DNA of 64,000 nt from NCBI RefSeq assembly GCF_022398315.1, contig NZ_JAKEVF010000003.1, forward strand, positions 252,087 through 316,086. Reading direction: 5' to 3'. The notes under the pieces were generated by a model, which was not told the DNA's origin, made no database searches, and was given only the letters and a program-made list of their open reading frames with translations. A program made the position numbers and the translations under genes. Below, in pieces: positions 42,859 to 52,504 of this stretch. Source of the stretch: Shewanella sp. Isolate11 (GTDB lineage: Bacteria; Pseudomonadota; Gammaproteobacteria; Enterobacterales; Shewanellaceae). How positions within the stretch are numbered: the first letter of the stretch is position 1; every line of letters begins with the position of its first letter.

Positions 42859-43500
42859 TTAATTATTGACGGAGATCTCACCAACACCGACAGAGACGTA
42901 AAGCTGCTCGTCACTGCCTGATTGCTGTTTATGAAAACTCTGGCTCACCAAGTTGCGATCGACGGCTAACGCTTTACCATTTTCGCTAATACTCACTTCA
43001 CCGACTCCTGACTTCAGTGTCATCTCACCATATTGCGCCTGATGTTTGATCTCAGTGCGGCCAACGCCAAGATCAATATCAATACTCGCCGAAAGGCCAT
43101 CGACGATAACTTCACCCACTCCCGCATCGACTTTTAATTTGGCATGACGCGGTAAATAAATACGCCAATCTTGATTCAAATCATCTTGCTCGCTGAGCTT
43201 AAGCACTAGCTTGTCGCTACTATCAACTACCGCTAACGTAACAGTGGTCACATCCTTATTGCTCCAAAAGCTGAGCCAATTGGTGTCCGACGCCTTAACA
43301 CTGACTTCGACTCTAACCTGTTCGTCATCACTAGCGATTAGCTCGGCGCGGCCCACATCCATATCCAGCACCACTTGTTGACCCTGATAGTTAAACTCAT
43401 CTACCAGCGTCACTTCAGATGAAGCATTTGCATCCATGCTGCACACACTTAGTAGCAAGGCAACACTCATGGTTAAGCTGGCTAATATTGCTTTATTCAT
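42859..43500 (-). CDS. Exported DUF4097-like beta-strand protein
   Basis: I recognise no specific gene. The start at 43500 (MNKAILASLTMSVALLLSVCSMDANAS) has AAGGAA 9 nt upstream and gives a signal peptide, probably cleaved after ANA; the LSVC stretch is not a good lipobox. The mature part is a ladder of short beta repeats carrying a recurrent V-G-x-(G/A)-E/R pattern (DVGRAELIA, GVGEVIVDG, GVGRTEIKH, GVGEVSISE, GVGEISVNN), as in DUF4097 putative adhesins with beta-helical folds. About 213 residues. Role unknown. Confidence 0.7.
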   Translation of the reverse strand: MNKAILASLTMSVALLLSVCSMDANASSEVTLVDEFNYQGQQVVLDMDVGRAELIASDDEQVRVEVSVKASDTNWLSFWSNKDVTTVTLAVVDSSDKLVLKLSEQDDLNQDWRIYLPRHAKLKVDAGVGEVIVDGLSASIDIDLGVGRTEIKHQAQYGEMTLKSGVGEVSISENGKALAVDRNLVSQSFHKQQSGSDEQLYVSVGVGEISVNN

Positions 43501-43702
43501 TAGGACATTCCTTGATTTTCCTGTATTAATTAATAGCAATACAGCAAAGACAATGCCAAAAACATAACCAACTATTTTTGTTGATTATTTTCTATTTATG
43601 ATTCACAAAATGAATCATACATCACCAATAGTTAGTTAATTTCACCACAGCTTATCGATTCAAAAACCCACCTTAGATGCCGCTCAACCTTCAGCAGCCA
43701 AC

Positions 43703-43724
43703 AAAAAAGGGAGCAAGCTCCCTT
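43703..43724 (-). terminator. Intrinsic terminator after proA
   Basis: Stem aagggag/ctccctt with a 4-nt loop (43707-43724) and T-run on the minus strand, about 37 bp after the proA stop. Confidence 0.8.
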
Positions 43725-43760
43725 AGTGTCTAATACAGTCCTAGCACATTCAATCGCCGC

Positions 43761-45044
43761 TTATTGCCTTGCGGTATAGTCACCGATGCCAATCCACTTA
43801 TAGGTAGTTAATGCTTCCAATCCCATAGGGCCTCTGGCATGTAACTTCTGCGTCGACACCGCGACTTCGGCGCCCAGACCAAATTGACCACCATCGGTAA
43901 AGCGCGTACTGGCATTCACATACACTGCCGAGGCATCTACTTGATTAACAAAATGCGCCGAGGCATGAATATTGTCGGTTAAAATCCCCTCCGAATGTCC
44001 ACTAGAAAAGCGGCGAATATGCGTGATAGCGCTATCAATATCATCCACCACCTTGATGCCTAAGGTCAGCGATAACCACTCTTGGCCGAAGGTTTCATCG
44101 CTGGCGACTTGCATCTCAATCTCTATGCCTTTAGCCACTTGTTGTGCCTGAGGACAGCCATAAAAACTCACACCTAAGCCAGCAAGATGCGTTAACAATT
44201 TAGGCAGTAATACTGCGGCGACATCTTGATGAACCAATACTGTATCTAAGGCATTACACACTGTAGGACGCTGCACCTTAGCATTAGCGATAACCTCAAT
44301 GGCTTTATCAATATCCAAGGCTTTATCGGCATAAAGATGACAGATACCTATCCCGCCCAGAATCACCGGAATCGTCGCTTGCTCGGCGCATAGACGTTGT
44401 AGATGGGCGCCGCCACGAGGCACTATCATATCCACATAGTGATCGAGCTTTAATAAACCTGCGACCAATTGACGGTCAGGGCTTTCAATCAGCTGCACTG
44501 CATCGGCGGGTAATCCCTGCTCGGCTATCGCCTCACGAATTGCTTCACTCAGAGCTAGATTTGATTGCAGCGTCTCTTTACCGCCACGTAAAATCACCGC
44601 ATTACCGGTTTTCAGTGCCAGCACAGCAATATCTACAGTAACGTTAGGGCGAGCCTCATAAATCACGCCGATCACTCCAAGGGGCACGCGACGACGCGAC
44701 AAACGCAAACCATTGTCAAGCAATTGGCTTTCTAGCTCACTCCCCACAGGGTCGGCAAGATTAATCACCTGGTCGATATCGGCTATCACTGCCGCAAGAC
44801 GAGTTTCATCCAATAATAAACGATCGATCATCGCATCGCTTAAACCGGCTTCACGAGCCTGCGCCACATCTTGCTGATTGGCCGCAATAATAGTCTGACT
44901 GCAAGCCGTTAACTTGGCGGCTATCGCACTGAGTAACAGCTGCTTTTCTTGTCCTGTAAGGCTGGCTAAGGCATAACTTGATTGCTTGGCTTGTTGACCA
45001 AGCTTGGTTAAATAATCTTGCTGACTTGCAGTTACTTCAGACAC
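43761..45044 (-). CDS. proA: Gamma-glutamyl phosphate reductase
   Basis: Second step of proline synthesis: NADPH reduction of gamma-glutamyl phosphate to glutamate semialdehyde. 427 residues; [27 protein letters not shown], catalytic Cys in [52 protein letters not shown]. The start is GTG at 45044, directly abutting the proB stop (TAAGTG), so translation is probably coupled. Confidence 0.97.
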   Translation of the reverse strand: MSEVTASQQDYLTKLGQQAKQSSYALASLTGQEKQLLLSAIAAKLTACSQTIIAANQQDVAQAREAGLSDAMIDRLLLDETRLAAVIADIDQVINLADPVGSELESQLLDNGLRLSRRRVPLGVIGVIYEARPNVTVDIAVLALKTGNAVILRGGKETLQSNLALSEAIREAIAEQGLPADAVQLIESPDRQLVAGLLKLDHYVDMIVPRGGAHLQRLCAEQATIPVILGGIGICHLYADKALDIDKAIEVIANAKVQRPTVCNALDTVLVHQDVAAVLLPKLLTHLAGLGVSFYGCPQAQQVAKGIEIEMQVASDETFGQEWLSLTLGIKVVDDIDSAITHIRRFSSGHSEGILTDNIHASAHFVNQVDASAVYVNASTRFTDGGQFGLGAEVAVSTQKLHARGPMGLEALTTYKWIGIGDYTARQ

Positions 45045-46163
45045 TTACAACACCACCATATCGTTACGATGCACCACGGCATCACCATAATCATAGCCCA
45101 GTAACGACTCTATTTCGTTGGAGTGTTTACCAGCAATACTTAACAGATCTTTAGCACTATAACGGCTCATACCCCGCGCCACTTCTCTGCCGGTTTCATC
45201 GATTAATTGCAACGTCGCCCCACGCTCAAATTGGCCACTGACACTGACAATGCCTTTCGACAATAAGCTACGCCCTTTCTGAGTAACAGCTACAATAGCG
45301 CCGCTATCGAGCACAAGACGCCCTGTAGTTTTCGGCCCAGCTAAGATCCATTGTTTGCGACTCTCAAGTGGATTTTCTAGGGCGGTAAAATGCGTTCCGA
45401 TGCCCTCTTTACAGACCGCATGTTGAATCACTTTTGGATGATGACCCGAAGCGATCACCACTTCAATCCCGGCGCGGCGGGCAATATCGGCAGCCTGTAA
45501 CTTGGTCGCCATACCGCCAGTACCTAAACCTGAAACTGCGCCCCCCGCCAGGCTGCGCAAGCTGTCGTCAATATTAACAACCTGTTTGATCAGTTTGGCA
45601 TCGGGATTAGCACGAGGATCGGCATCGAAAAGCCCTTTCTGATCGGTCAGTAAAATCAACAGGTCTGCATCACAAAGCAGTGCGGCGCGAGCCGACAAGT
45701 TGTCGTTATCACCCACCTTAATTTCGCTGGTTGCCACCGCATCGTTCTCATTGATGATAGGAATAATGCCGTTAGCCAGCAGTGCATTGAGTGAATCACG
45801 CGCATTGAGGTAGCGTTCTCGGTCATGCAGATCGGCGCGCGTCAGCAACAGTTGGCCCACATGCAAACCATAGATACTAAACAGTTGCGACCAAGCCAAG
45901 ATCAACTGGCCTTGACCCACGGCGGCCAATAACTGTTTATTGGCGACGGTTTCGGGCAAATTGGGGTAACCTAAGTGTTCGCGTCCAGCAGCGATAGCGC
46001 CGGAAGTGCAAAGCACGACCTCAACGCCAGATTTCATCAAACTCGCCATCTGTCTAGCAAGCTCAACCATATGCGCTTTATCTAAGCTTTTTGAGCCCGA
46101 TGTCAACACACTGGTACCTAATTTAACCACCACGCGGCGGTAACCAATCTCACTTAAGTTCAT
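45045..46163 (-). CDS. proB: Glutamate 5-kinase
   Basis: First step of proline synthesis, feedback-inhibited by proline. 372 residues from the ATG at 46163 ([21 protein letters not shown]); a frame running to 46232 is not supported by homology. Amino acid kinase domain with [58 protein letters not shown], and a C-terminal PUA domain (about 280-370). Forms the proBA operon. Confidence 0.96.
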   Translation of the reverse strand: MNLSEIGYRRVVVKLGTSVLTSGSKSLDKAHMVELARQMASLMKSGVEVVLCTSGAIAAGREHLGYPNLPETVANKQLLAAVGQGQLILAWSQLFSIYGLHVGQLLLTRADLHDRERYLNARDSLNALLANGIIPIINENDAVATSEIKVGDNDNLSARAALLCDADLLILLTDQKGLFDADPRANPDAKLIKQVVNIDDSLRSLAGGAVSGLGTGGMATKLQAADIARRAGIEVVIASGHHPKVIQHAVCKEGIGTHFTALENPLESRKQWILAGPKTTGRLVLDSGAIVAVTQKGRSLLSKGIVSVSGQFERGATLQLIDETGREVARGMSRYSAKDLLSIAGKHSNEIESLLGYDYGDAVVHRNDMVVL

Positions 46164-46275
46164 TTTGATATTAAAGATAAAAACCGAACTTATGGTTATA
46201 CCCAATCCACTGACAAAATGGTAGCAGCGCAATTAAATGATTAGATACCATTAAAGAATATGAAATAAATCCCAT

Positions 46276-46307
46276 AAAAAAAGGGCATAAATCTAATGCC
46301 CTTTTTG
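46276..46307. terminator. Intrinsic terminator after the NCS2 permease gene
   Basis: aaaaagggcat/atgccctttt stem with a 7-nt loop and A/T runs, about 50 bp after the permease stop; it insulates the downstream proB. Confidence 0.88.
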
Positions 46308-46359
46308 CTTCAAGCCAATGTAAACATCAACTTAACTCAGCTGATCTGTGTCGCTAAAA

Positions 46360-47649
46360 TTAGCCGTAAATAAACTTAGCGATAAACAACAAGGCTAAAG
46401 CCACAATGCCGATATTAAGATCTTTATAACGACCGCTCAGTAGTTTGATTGCTGCATAGCTGATAAAGCCCATAGCAATACCTGTAGCAATAGAGAAGGT
46501 CAGCGGCATAAGAAGACACACCACTACAACAGGTGCCGCTTCGGTTAAGTCTTCCCAATCAACATGAACTAAGCCAGACATCATTAAGATGGCCACATAG
46601 AACAGGGTTCCGGCTGTCGCATAGGCAGGAACCATGGCCGCTAGTGGCGATAGGAATAGCGACAAAATAAATAGGATGCCGACAACCACAGCGGTTAAGC
46701 CGGTACGGCCACCCGCACTGACACCTGCAGTACTTTCGATGTAACTGGTAGTCGTTGAGGTACCTAACATGGCACCTGCAATAGTTGCAGTACTATCAGC
46801 GGTTAATGCCCGGCCTAAACGAGGTAAACGGCCTCTTTCATCGAGGAAACCACCGCGCTGCGCTACGGCCACTAGCGTACCTGAGGTATCGAACAGATCC
46901 ACAAACAGGAAGGCAAACACCACAGACAACATGCTGATCTCTAATACGCTAGAGAGATCCATTTTCATAAAGGTTGGTGCAATAGAAGGTGGAGCCGAAA
47001 CAATGCCACCATATTGTAAGTCACCATAGAAGAAGCCAATGGCCGTCACAGACAAGATACTGATGATCACCGCTGATTTCATACCATGATGCACCAAGGC
47101 AATAATGATAAAGAAACCCAAGACTGCCATCACCGCTGGGAATGAGGTGATATCCCCCATAGTCACTAACGTTGCAGGGCTGGCTACAACTATGCCGGCA
47201 CTCTTAAGACCAATTAAAGCCAAGAAAATACCGATACCAGCGGCAATACCGAAACGCAGTGATAACGGAATGCTGTTAACCACCCACTCACGAATTTTCA
47301 CCAAAGAAAGAATTAAGAAGCAGATCCCTGACAGGAATACCGCACCCAATGCGGTTTCCCAGGTGTAGCCCATTTCACCGACCACAGTGTAGGTAAAAAA
47401 GGCGTTCAGCCCCATGCCCGGTGCTAAAGCAATAGGATAATTAGCCACAATACCCATCACCAAACAGCCAACCGCGGCAGCTAAACAGGTCGCTACGAAT
47501 ACAGCACCATGATCCATCCCAGCATCGGCAAGCATCATAGGGTTAACGAAGATGATATAAGCCATAGTCAAGAAGGTGGTAAAACCTGCGATAACTTCTT
47601 GCTTTAATGACGTTTGATGTTCAGTCAGTTTAAATATTTTTTCTAACAT
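46360..47649 (-). CDS. NCS2-family purine permease (adenine/guanine/hypoxanthine type)
   Basis: Inner-membrane nucleobase importer of the AzgA-like branch. 429 residues and about 12-14 helices; conserved GFTTFLTMAYIIFVNP near the N-terminus, GLNAFFTYTVV, FVDLFDTSGTLVAVA and GTSTTTSYIESTAGVSAGGRTG. The family includes E. coli PurP/AdeP and GhxP/GhxQ; which purine is preferred cannot be told. A TATAAT -10-like hexamer lies at 47732-47737, so it probably has its own promoter downstream of the terminator at 47805-47832. Confidence 0.9.
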   Translation of the reverse strand: MLEKIFKLTEHQTSLKQEVIAGFTTFLTMAYIIFVNPMMLADAGMDHGAVFVATCLAAAVGCLVMGIVANYPIALAPGMGLNAFFTYTVVGEMGYTWETALGAVFLSGICFLILSLVKIREWVVNSIPLSLRFGIAAGIGIFLALIGLKSAGIVVASPATLVTMGDITSFPAVMAVLGFFIIIALVHHGMKSAVIISILSVTAIGFFYGDLQYGGIVSAPPSIAPTFMKMDLSSVLEISMLSVVFAFLFVDLFDTSGTLVAVAQRGGFLDERGRLPRLGRALTADSTATIAGAMLGTSTTTSYIESTAGVSAGGRTGLTAVVVGILFILSLFLSPLAAMVPAYATAGTLFYVAILMMSGLVHVDWEDLTEAAPVVVVCLLMPLTFSIATGIAMGFISYAAIKLLSGRYKDLNIGIVALALLFIAKFIYG

Positions 47650-47804
47650 GGAACAAGGTTCCTTGAATTAATTTTAAGTTATGAATGTAGGTGAGGCTTT
47701 TAGAGAACAAGCTCTATTTTATTAAGCTGGAATTATATACGTAACAATAAGTTCAAAGCGAACAAGATGACGGCTGTAACTTATGGGCAACCTCAAAATT
47801 TTGA

Positions 47805-47832
47805 CAAAAAAAAGCCTACTCAAAGAGTAGGC
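47805..47832 (-). terminator. Intrinsic terminator upstream of the permease gene
   Basis: 8-bp perfect stem gcctactc/gagtaggc (47814-47821 with 47825-47832), then nine T residues on the minus strand. It lies about 165 bp before the permease start, so it ends a separate upstream transcript or acts as an attenuator. Confidence 0.85.
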
Positions 47833-48016
47833 AAGACATATATCAAGTGTTCCTGTCGGAAAAGCTACCGCGCTAGCGGGTCACACCAACATATCAATCA
47901 CCCTAAAGTGAACCAATATGCTACTTGAGTCTAAAACCCTAAAAAAACAGGGCAAGATGGATGATGCGATTACTTCATATCAATCAAATTGGGGGCTTAA
48001 TTGATACAAGGTGTAA

Positions 48017-48115
48017 TCAACCCTTAAAACTCATCGCAAACAACCCGCCACGCAAAGCTTGAGTACAGATCCAAGATTTTTGCCAGTAAACGTGTTGAAT
48101 TCCAGTATAAGACAT
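48017..48115 (-). CDS. Candidate small protein, 32 residues
   Basis: ATG at 48115, stop TGA at 48017-48019. The product begins MSYTGIQHVYWQKSW and ends ALRGGLFAMSFKG; it is rich in aromatic residues with two Trp and one Cys. A GGAG Shine-Dalgarno lies exactly 8 nt upstream (48124-48127). It is the only convincingly initiated frame in the 806-bp gap between the M17 peptidase and the purine permease, and sits in a unit with its own promoter and terminator. I do not recognise it; it could be a small protein or a leader peptide. Confidence 0.55.
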   Translation of the reverse strand: MSYTGIQHVYWQKSWICTQALRGGLFAMSFKG

Positions 48116-48160
48116 AGTCAATGCTCCAAAACAAAGTTGTAAAAATCACTCTAATGAAAC

Positions 48161-48265
48161 TTGGTTGATAATCATCATCAGCCGCAGAGTCAACTTGTCG
48201 CTCGGTTCCTTGGAGAGTTATCCATCCTGGATAGACTAGAGGTGGTAGACACTGTGTCTAACCAA
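48161..48265 (-). ncRNA. Candidate structured leader RNA
   Basis: A 105-nt domain that can be closed by a 6-bp long-range stem TTGGTT (48260-48265) with AACCAA (48161-48166). Inside are hairpins TAGACA-CAG-TGTCTA (48246-48260, sharing one base with the closing stem) and TATCC-AGGAT-GGATA (48219-48233). An 11-codon frame MDNSPRNRATS (48190-48225) lies within, but its AGG abuts the ATG. An alternative GTTGA/TCAAC pairing competes with the closing stem. The architecture resembles a riboswitch-like leader of the small ORF; no known class fits. Confidence 0.4.
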
Positions 48266-48273
48266 CGAAAGCC

Positions 48274-48301
48274 ATTATATATAAATGTAATTTTATTACA
48301 A
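48274..48301 (-). promoter_or_regulatory. Sigma-70 promoter with overlapping palindromic operator
   Basis: Minus-strand TTGTAA (48296-48301), 16-nt spacer, TATAAT (48274-48279). A perfect 15-bp palindrome TGTAATAAAATTACA (48286-48300) covers the -35 and spacer, so a repressor could sit here. Transcription would begin near 48267. Confidence 0.6.
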
Positions 48302-48405
48302 GTATTTTTTATCATATTTTCTTCTAAAGCTCATTTTGTTGTTTTATTACACCAATATGACGATATATTGATATAAAAAACTATCAACATGGTCAATATA
48401 TGTTC

Positions 48406-48436
48406 TAAAAACAAAAAAGGCAGGCCTAAGCCTGCC
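48406..48436 (-). terminator. Intrinsic terminator after the M17 aminopeptidase gene
   Basis: 7-bp stem ggcaggc/gcctgcc (48419-48425 with 48430-48436), then a T-rich run on the minus strand, 20 bp after the stop. Confidence 0.9.
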
Positions 48437-48455
48437 TCTAACATAATCTATTCGG

Positions 48456-49988
48456 TTACTGACAAAGATGATTAAACAGCGCCACTAAGGGGGTTGCTGT
48501 AGGTTTGCCATAAAGAGGGTCACCTTCCGTCGCACTGCCAGCAATATCCACATGGCTATAAGCCAGCGGTTTAGCACTGCTTAAGCCATGTTGTTGCAGA
48601 CCCGATGCTTGTAATAAGAAGGCTGCAGGATATTGATGCCCCCTCGCTGTCACCGAGGATGGCGCATTGTTGGACGAGATAATATCCGCTGCCGCTGAAG
48701 GATCGACAATCTTCTGATAATCTTCACGGCGCAAACGCGACAGTTCAAGCGGCTCGCCCCAAGCTTCGCCTACTGCTTGCAGTCGTTCGCCCACTTGTTG
48801 ATCTCGCGCCACGGCATTTTCGACCACAGCGGTATAACCGCCATAAGCACGCACCACATGTCCGGTCAATGTTGCAACCGAAAACAGCTGCGCATTAACG
48901 GCATCGGCCGCTTTTAAGCGCAGATGTGATAACAGATCCGCCAACACTAAACGCCCTTCGGCATCTGTGTTACCAATACGCACTCGCACGCCTGCATGGC
49001 TGGTGATGATCTCATCGGTAACAAAGGCTTCGCTGCCAATACTGTTTCTGACTAAACCCAGTTCGGCCACCACACGGATCCCCTTGGGTTTAAGTAGTGA
49101 CAAGGTTTTCATTAACCCTGCAACCGCCGCCGCGCCACCTTTATCTCGGCTCATGCCCGCCATACCACCAGCCACTTTAATATCGGCGCCGCCGGTGTCA
49201 TACACCACCCCTTTTCCGGCAAAGAAATAACTGCGCTCAATCTCACCTTCACCGCAATATTCCAGCTTAACCACGCGGGGTTGATGACGAGGTACGGCAA
49301 ACGAACTACGCCCCACCGCGCTGAGCAGAGGATAATCGCGTTCTAGCACATCGCGATCTTCAACCACTTCAATAGCCAAACCCGAATCGGCAAAGGCTTG
49401 CTGGCAATACTGGGCAAACATAGGTGCTGACATCCGCTCAGGTTCTGTGCCGCAAAGATCGCGAGCGAGATGACGTCCAGTTTCGATGGCGTTTAACACC
49501 TGAGCCTGTTGGTCTGACACCAACAATCCAATCGCTTGCATCTGTGGCTTTAAACCTAAGGCTTCACGGCGTTCTAAAGCTTGCCAAAGTTCTTGTCCAC
49601 AAGCTAACGCAGAAACGGCCAACGACTGTTGATATTTTTCAGCGCTATGGGGCGCCACCACCAACAATGGCTTAATGGCTCCCGCCTCTTTGGCGATGGC
49701 TAAGCCCTTACGCGCCGCATCGGCATAGGCTCGTACATCTTGGATATCATCTTGAGGATTCAATAACGGCGAAATAATCAATCGACCACCAGCAAGGCCT
49801 GGAGCAAACAGTAACGTCGCACTGCGCCCTATTCGCGCATCGATATTCGCGCCATGACTAGCGAGTAAACTGATTTCATCAAACGCAATAGCATCTAGGC
49901 TTGGGGTCACCACGATAACGGCATCCCAGCCGCTACCCTCAAAAATTGCATCGTTATCATTTACATCAACAAAATTAATCGCCGTCAT
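48456..49988 (-). CDS. Leucyl aminopeptidase (M17 family)
   Basis: Cytosolic dinuclear-metal aminopeptidase. The start at 49988 (MTAINFVDVNDNDAIFEG) is chosen because AGGA lies 6 nt upstream; the frame stretches to 50162, but that part has no family resemblance. About 510 residues. Metal and catalytic residues are present: FFAGKGVVYDTGGADIK (usually GKGITFDSGG...IK), MSRDKGGAA, and the signature NTDAEGRLVLAD. The variations around the first motif suggest a branch separate from PepA, so I give no symbol. Divergent from pepD. Confidence 0.85.
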   Translation of the reverse strand: MTAINFVDVNDNDAIFEGSGWDAVIVVTPSLDAIAFDEISLLASHGANIDARIGRSATLLFAPGLAGGRLIISPLLNPQDDIQDVRAYADAARKGLAIAKEAGAIKPLLVVAPHSAEKYQQSLAVSALACGQELWQALERREALGLKPQMQAIGLLVSDQQAQVLNAIETGRHLARDLCGTEPERMSAPMFAQYCQQAFADSGLAIEVVEDRDVLERDYPLLSAVGRSSFAVPRHQPRVVKLEYCGEGEIERSYFFAGKGVVYDTGGADIKVAGGMAGMSRDKGGAAAVAGLMKTLSLLKPKGIRVVAELGLVRNSIGSEAFVTDEIITSHAGVRVRIGNTDAEGRLVLADLLSHLRLKAADAVNAQLFSVATLTGHVVRAYGGYTAVVENAVARDQQVGERLQAVGEAWGEPLELSRLRREDYQKIVDPSAAADIISSNNAPSSVTARGHQYPAAFLLQASGLQQHGLSSAKPLAYSHVDIAGSATEGDPLYGKPTATPLVALFNHLCQ

Positions 49989-50222
49989 ATCCATTCCTAT
50001 GCTGGTTAATTCGAATTGTTTCTTGGCCGAAACATTGAGGGCATTATTCCTGTGTGAATAAACAATGCCAAGTAAATTAAGATTATAGCTTGAGCAATGT
50101 GGCAACTTTGGCTGACACTTTTTAATGCCAGCGCTACTGAAACCCCTGCAGCCTTTTGACACTGTGATAAACTAGCGCCAATCTTGATCTCTACGACCTT
50201 TATTATAAAGAGGAGTTAGTCC

Positions 50223-51683
50223 GTGAGCACATTAAGTCAGTTGCAGCCTCAAGCGCTTTGGCAATGGTTTGAGCAGATCTGCGCCATTCCCCATCCTTCA
50301 AAACATGAGCAGGCACTCAGCCAATACATCCAAAACTGGGCTAAAGATAAGCAGCTTAGTGTTGTTGAAGACAAAGTCGGTAACCTGATCATCAAAAAAC
50401 CTGCCACCCCTGGTATGGAAAATCGTAAAGTTGTCGCGCTACAGGCACATATCGATATGGTGCCGCAGAAGAATGCCGATAAAGTCCACGACTTTGAAAA
50501 AGATCCTATCGAAGCCTATGTTGACGGCGATTGGGTTAAGGCCAACGGCACCACACTAGGTTCAGATAACGGTATCGGTATGGCGTCAGCGCTAGCGGTA
50601 CTGGGTAGCGATGATATTCCTCATGGTCCATTAGAAGTCTTACTGACAATCGATGAAGAAGCGGGCATGACCGGCGCATTCGGTTTAGAAGCCGGTTACC
50701 TAGACGCTGATATTCTGATCAACACCGACTCTGAACAAGAAGGTGAGATCTACATGGGTTGTGCAGGTGGCGTCGACGCCCAAATCACTGTGCCTATGGT
50801 GTGGCAAGCGGCCGAGCCAAGTCACTCGACTTACACCCTGTCACTGTCTGGTTTAAAAGGCGGTCACTCTGGGGTGAATATTCACTTAGGTCGCGGTAAT
50901 GCCAATAAGTTACTGGCCCGTTTCCTGTTTAATCACGCCGATGAACTGGCTCTTGAATTGACTAACTTCACCGGTGGCTCGCTACGTAACGCCATCCCAC
51001 GTGAAGCCAGCGTTAGCTTTATGATGCCAAGTGCTAACTTAACTCGTCTTAATGAATTAACAGCCGAGTACACCGAACTTGTTCGTCAAGAATTAGCCAT
51101 CGCCGACCCAGGCATGATATTAACTATCAGCGAAGTGCCTGCGGCCACTCAAGTGATGAGCGAAACCACGCAAAACACCCTGATCGATCTGCTACACGCC
51201 TGCCCTAATGGCGTAATACGTATGAGCGACGAGATAGCAGGCGTGACAGAAACTTCACTTAACGTTGGCGTTATCAGCACCGAAACCGAATCTGTTAATA
51301 TTCTTTGCTTAATCCGCTCGCTAATCGACTCTGGTCGTGAAGAAGTAGAGGGTTTCCTCAGCGCACTTAGCAATTTAGCGGGTGCAGAGGTTGAATTCAG
51401 CGGCGCTTACCCTGGTTGGAAACCTGACAGCAGTTCACCAGTCATGGCGATAGTAAAAGACACTTACGAGGCGATTTACAACAAAGAGCCAGTGATCATG
51501 GTGATCCACGCAGGTCTTGAATGTGGTCTATTTAAAAAGCCTTATCCAGAGATGGATATGGTTTCGATTGGCCCCACCATCCGCTTCCCACACAGCCCAG
51601 ACGAGATGGTGTTAATTGAAACCGTCGAACAATACTGGAAACTGTTACTCGCGGTTCTGGAACGTATTCCAGAAAAAACCTAA
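50223..51683 (+). CDS. pepD: Aminoacyl-histidine dipeptidase (peptidase D)
   Basis: Cytosolic M20-family zinc dipeptidase with broad specificity including Xaa-His dipeptides. 486 residues from a GTG start with GAGGAG about 8 nt upstream. Metal ligands and catalytic residues: QAHIDMVPQK, LGSDNGIGMA, TIDEEAGMTGA, INTDSEQEGEI, and near the C-terminus IHAGLECGLF and IGPTIRFPHSPDE. Divergent from the M17 aminopeptidase gene. Confidence 0.95.
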   Translation: MSTLSQLQPQALWQWFEQICAIPHPSKHEQALSQYIQNWAKDKQLSVVEDKVGNLIIKKPATPGMENRKVVALQAHIDMVPQKNADKVHDFEKDPIEAYVDGDWVKANGTTLGSDNGIGMASALAVLGSDDIPHGPLEVLLTIDEEAGMTGAFGLEAGYLDADILINTDSEQEGEIYMGCAGGVDAQITVPMVWQAAEPSHSTYTLSLSGLKGGHSGVNIHLGRGNANKLLARFLFNHADELALELTNFTGGSLRNAIPREASVSFMMPSANLTRLNELTAEYTELVRQELAIADPGMILTISEVPAATQVMSETTQNTLIDLLHACPNGVIRMSDEIAGVTETSLNVGVISTETESVNILCLIRSLIDSGREEVEGFLSALSNLAGAEVEFSGAYPGWKPDSSSPVMAIVKDTYEAIYNKEPVIMVIHAGLECGLFKKPYPEMDMVSIGPTIRFPHSPDEMVLIETVEQYWKLLLAVLERIPEKT

Positions 51684-51699
51684 ATAGGTAATTAATGAG

Positions 51700-51735
51700 A
51701 AAAGGCGTCGATGTTAATCCATCGGCGCCTTTTTT
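51700..51735 (+). terminator. Intrinsic terminator after pepD
   Basis: Long stem aaaggcgtcgatg/catcggcgccttt (one G-T pair) followed by T-run on the plus strand, 16 bp after the pepD stop. Confidence 0.9.
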
Positions 51736-51859
51736 GTTAGCAAACAAAATGTTGCGTCGATATCAAATTCAACGATGCAAGTCTTGTCGTACCAAACGCC
51801 AACTTTAACCCTCATTGCTTTGAATTTCTTGCTGCTGGCCCCTCGTGCAAACCCATTTG

Positions 51860-52330
51860 TGACACGGTGAGTGAAGCACAGCTTCTAACTTACGAACGAG
51901 AGGCAAGGATGCCGAACTGGCTTTTAAACACTGAATCGTCAAGGAGGACCGCCCCTAAACCGAGTTTTCCTTCTCTTCGATTTGACCTTACTGGGACCAC
52001 TTGGACAATTACAAGTTAACTCATATCTGGACAAAAGTATCTTGGCCTTCGAATGAAGGTGTTGGCATTTTTGTGGTTTAACATTTGGCTGAATTAGTGT
52101 TGGTAGAGTGTCTTTGAAATTAGTATCTTCACTGTTACCAATCGCCTGTCCGGCGAGGAATGTGCAGATACTGCTGCTACACACCGTGAATCCATCCGTG
52201 GAGGCTCGACGATGGCATCCCTGCCATCAACGTCCGCAGCCGCATCTACACAGGGTCATTTTATCCCTTCGATTTAGCCTTACGGGTATCACTCGGGCAA
52301 TCAACAGTTAAATTGTTTTTGGACAGAAAT
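51860..52330. repeat. Mosaic of degenerate interspersed repeats, left of the orphan gene
   Basis: No gene seen in 51736-52504. 51860-51935 resembles, in inverted orientation, 53798-53872 (shared GTGAGTGAAGC, ACGAACGAGAG, CGAACTGGCTTTT). 52125-52175 resembles inverted 53868-53920 (shared ATCGCCTGTCC, GGAATGTGCA). Within the block 51970-52034 and 52259-52328 are imperfect direct copies of each other (CTTCGATTT..CCTTAC.GG, then AGTTAA and TTTGGACA). The block order is A'-B', not the B'-A' of a simple inversion. Confidence 0.6.
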
Positions 52331-52504
52331 AAGTTAGTGCTAATACTCAAAACCCTCTAGCTCACATTACGATAAGTAAGGCTTAATTCAGAACCATTCC
52401 GGAAATTGTTGTGGTCTGCTTCTAATTGACAGGTAAAGTTAGATTAGTGCCACAATAATAATTTGTAGAAAATAACCCGAGTTTAACGATTGAAAGGAGT
52501 TACT

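Noticed and set aside
48161-48200. Possible fluoride riboswitch (GGCTGATGATGA)
   Set aside because: Only the CTGATGA fragment resembles it; the 5' GGNGATGG half and the pseudoknot partners are absent.
47650-48300. Purine riboswitch upstream of the purine permease
   Set aside because: The conserved purine-aptamer loop and junction sequences could not be found on the minus strand.
48161-48376. Plus-strand frame of about 71 codons opposite the small-ORF leader
   Set aside because: No SD, and it runs antisense across the predicted promoter and hairpins; the minus strand explains the region better.
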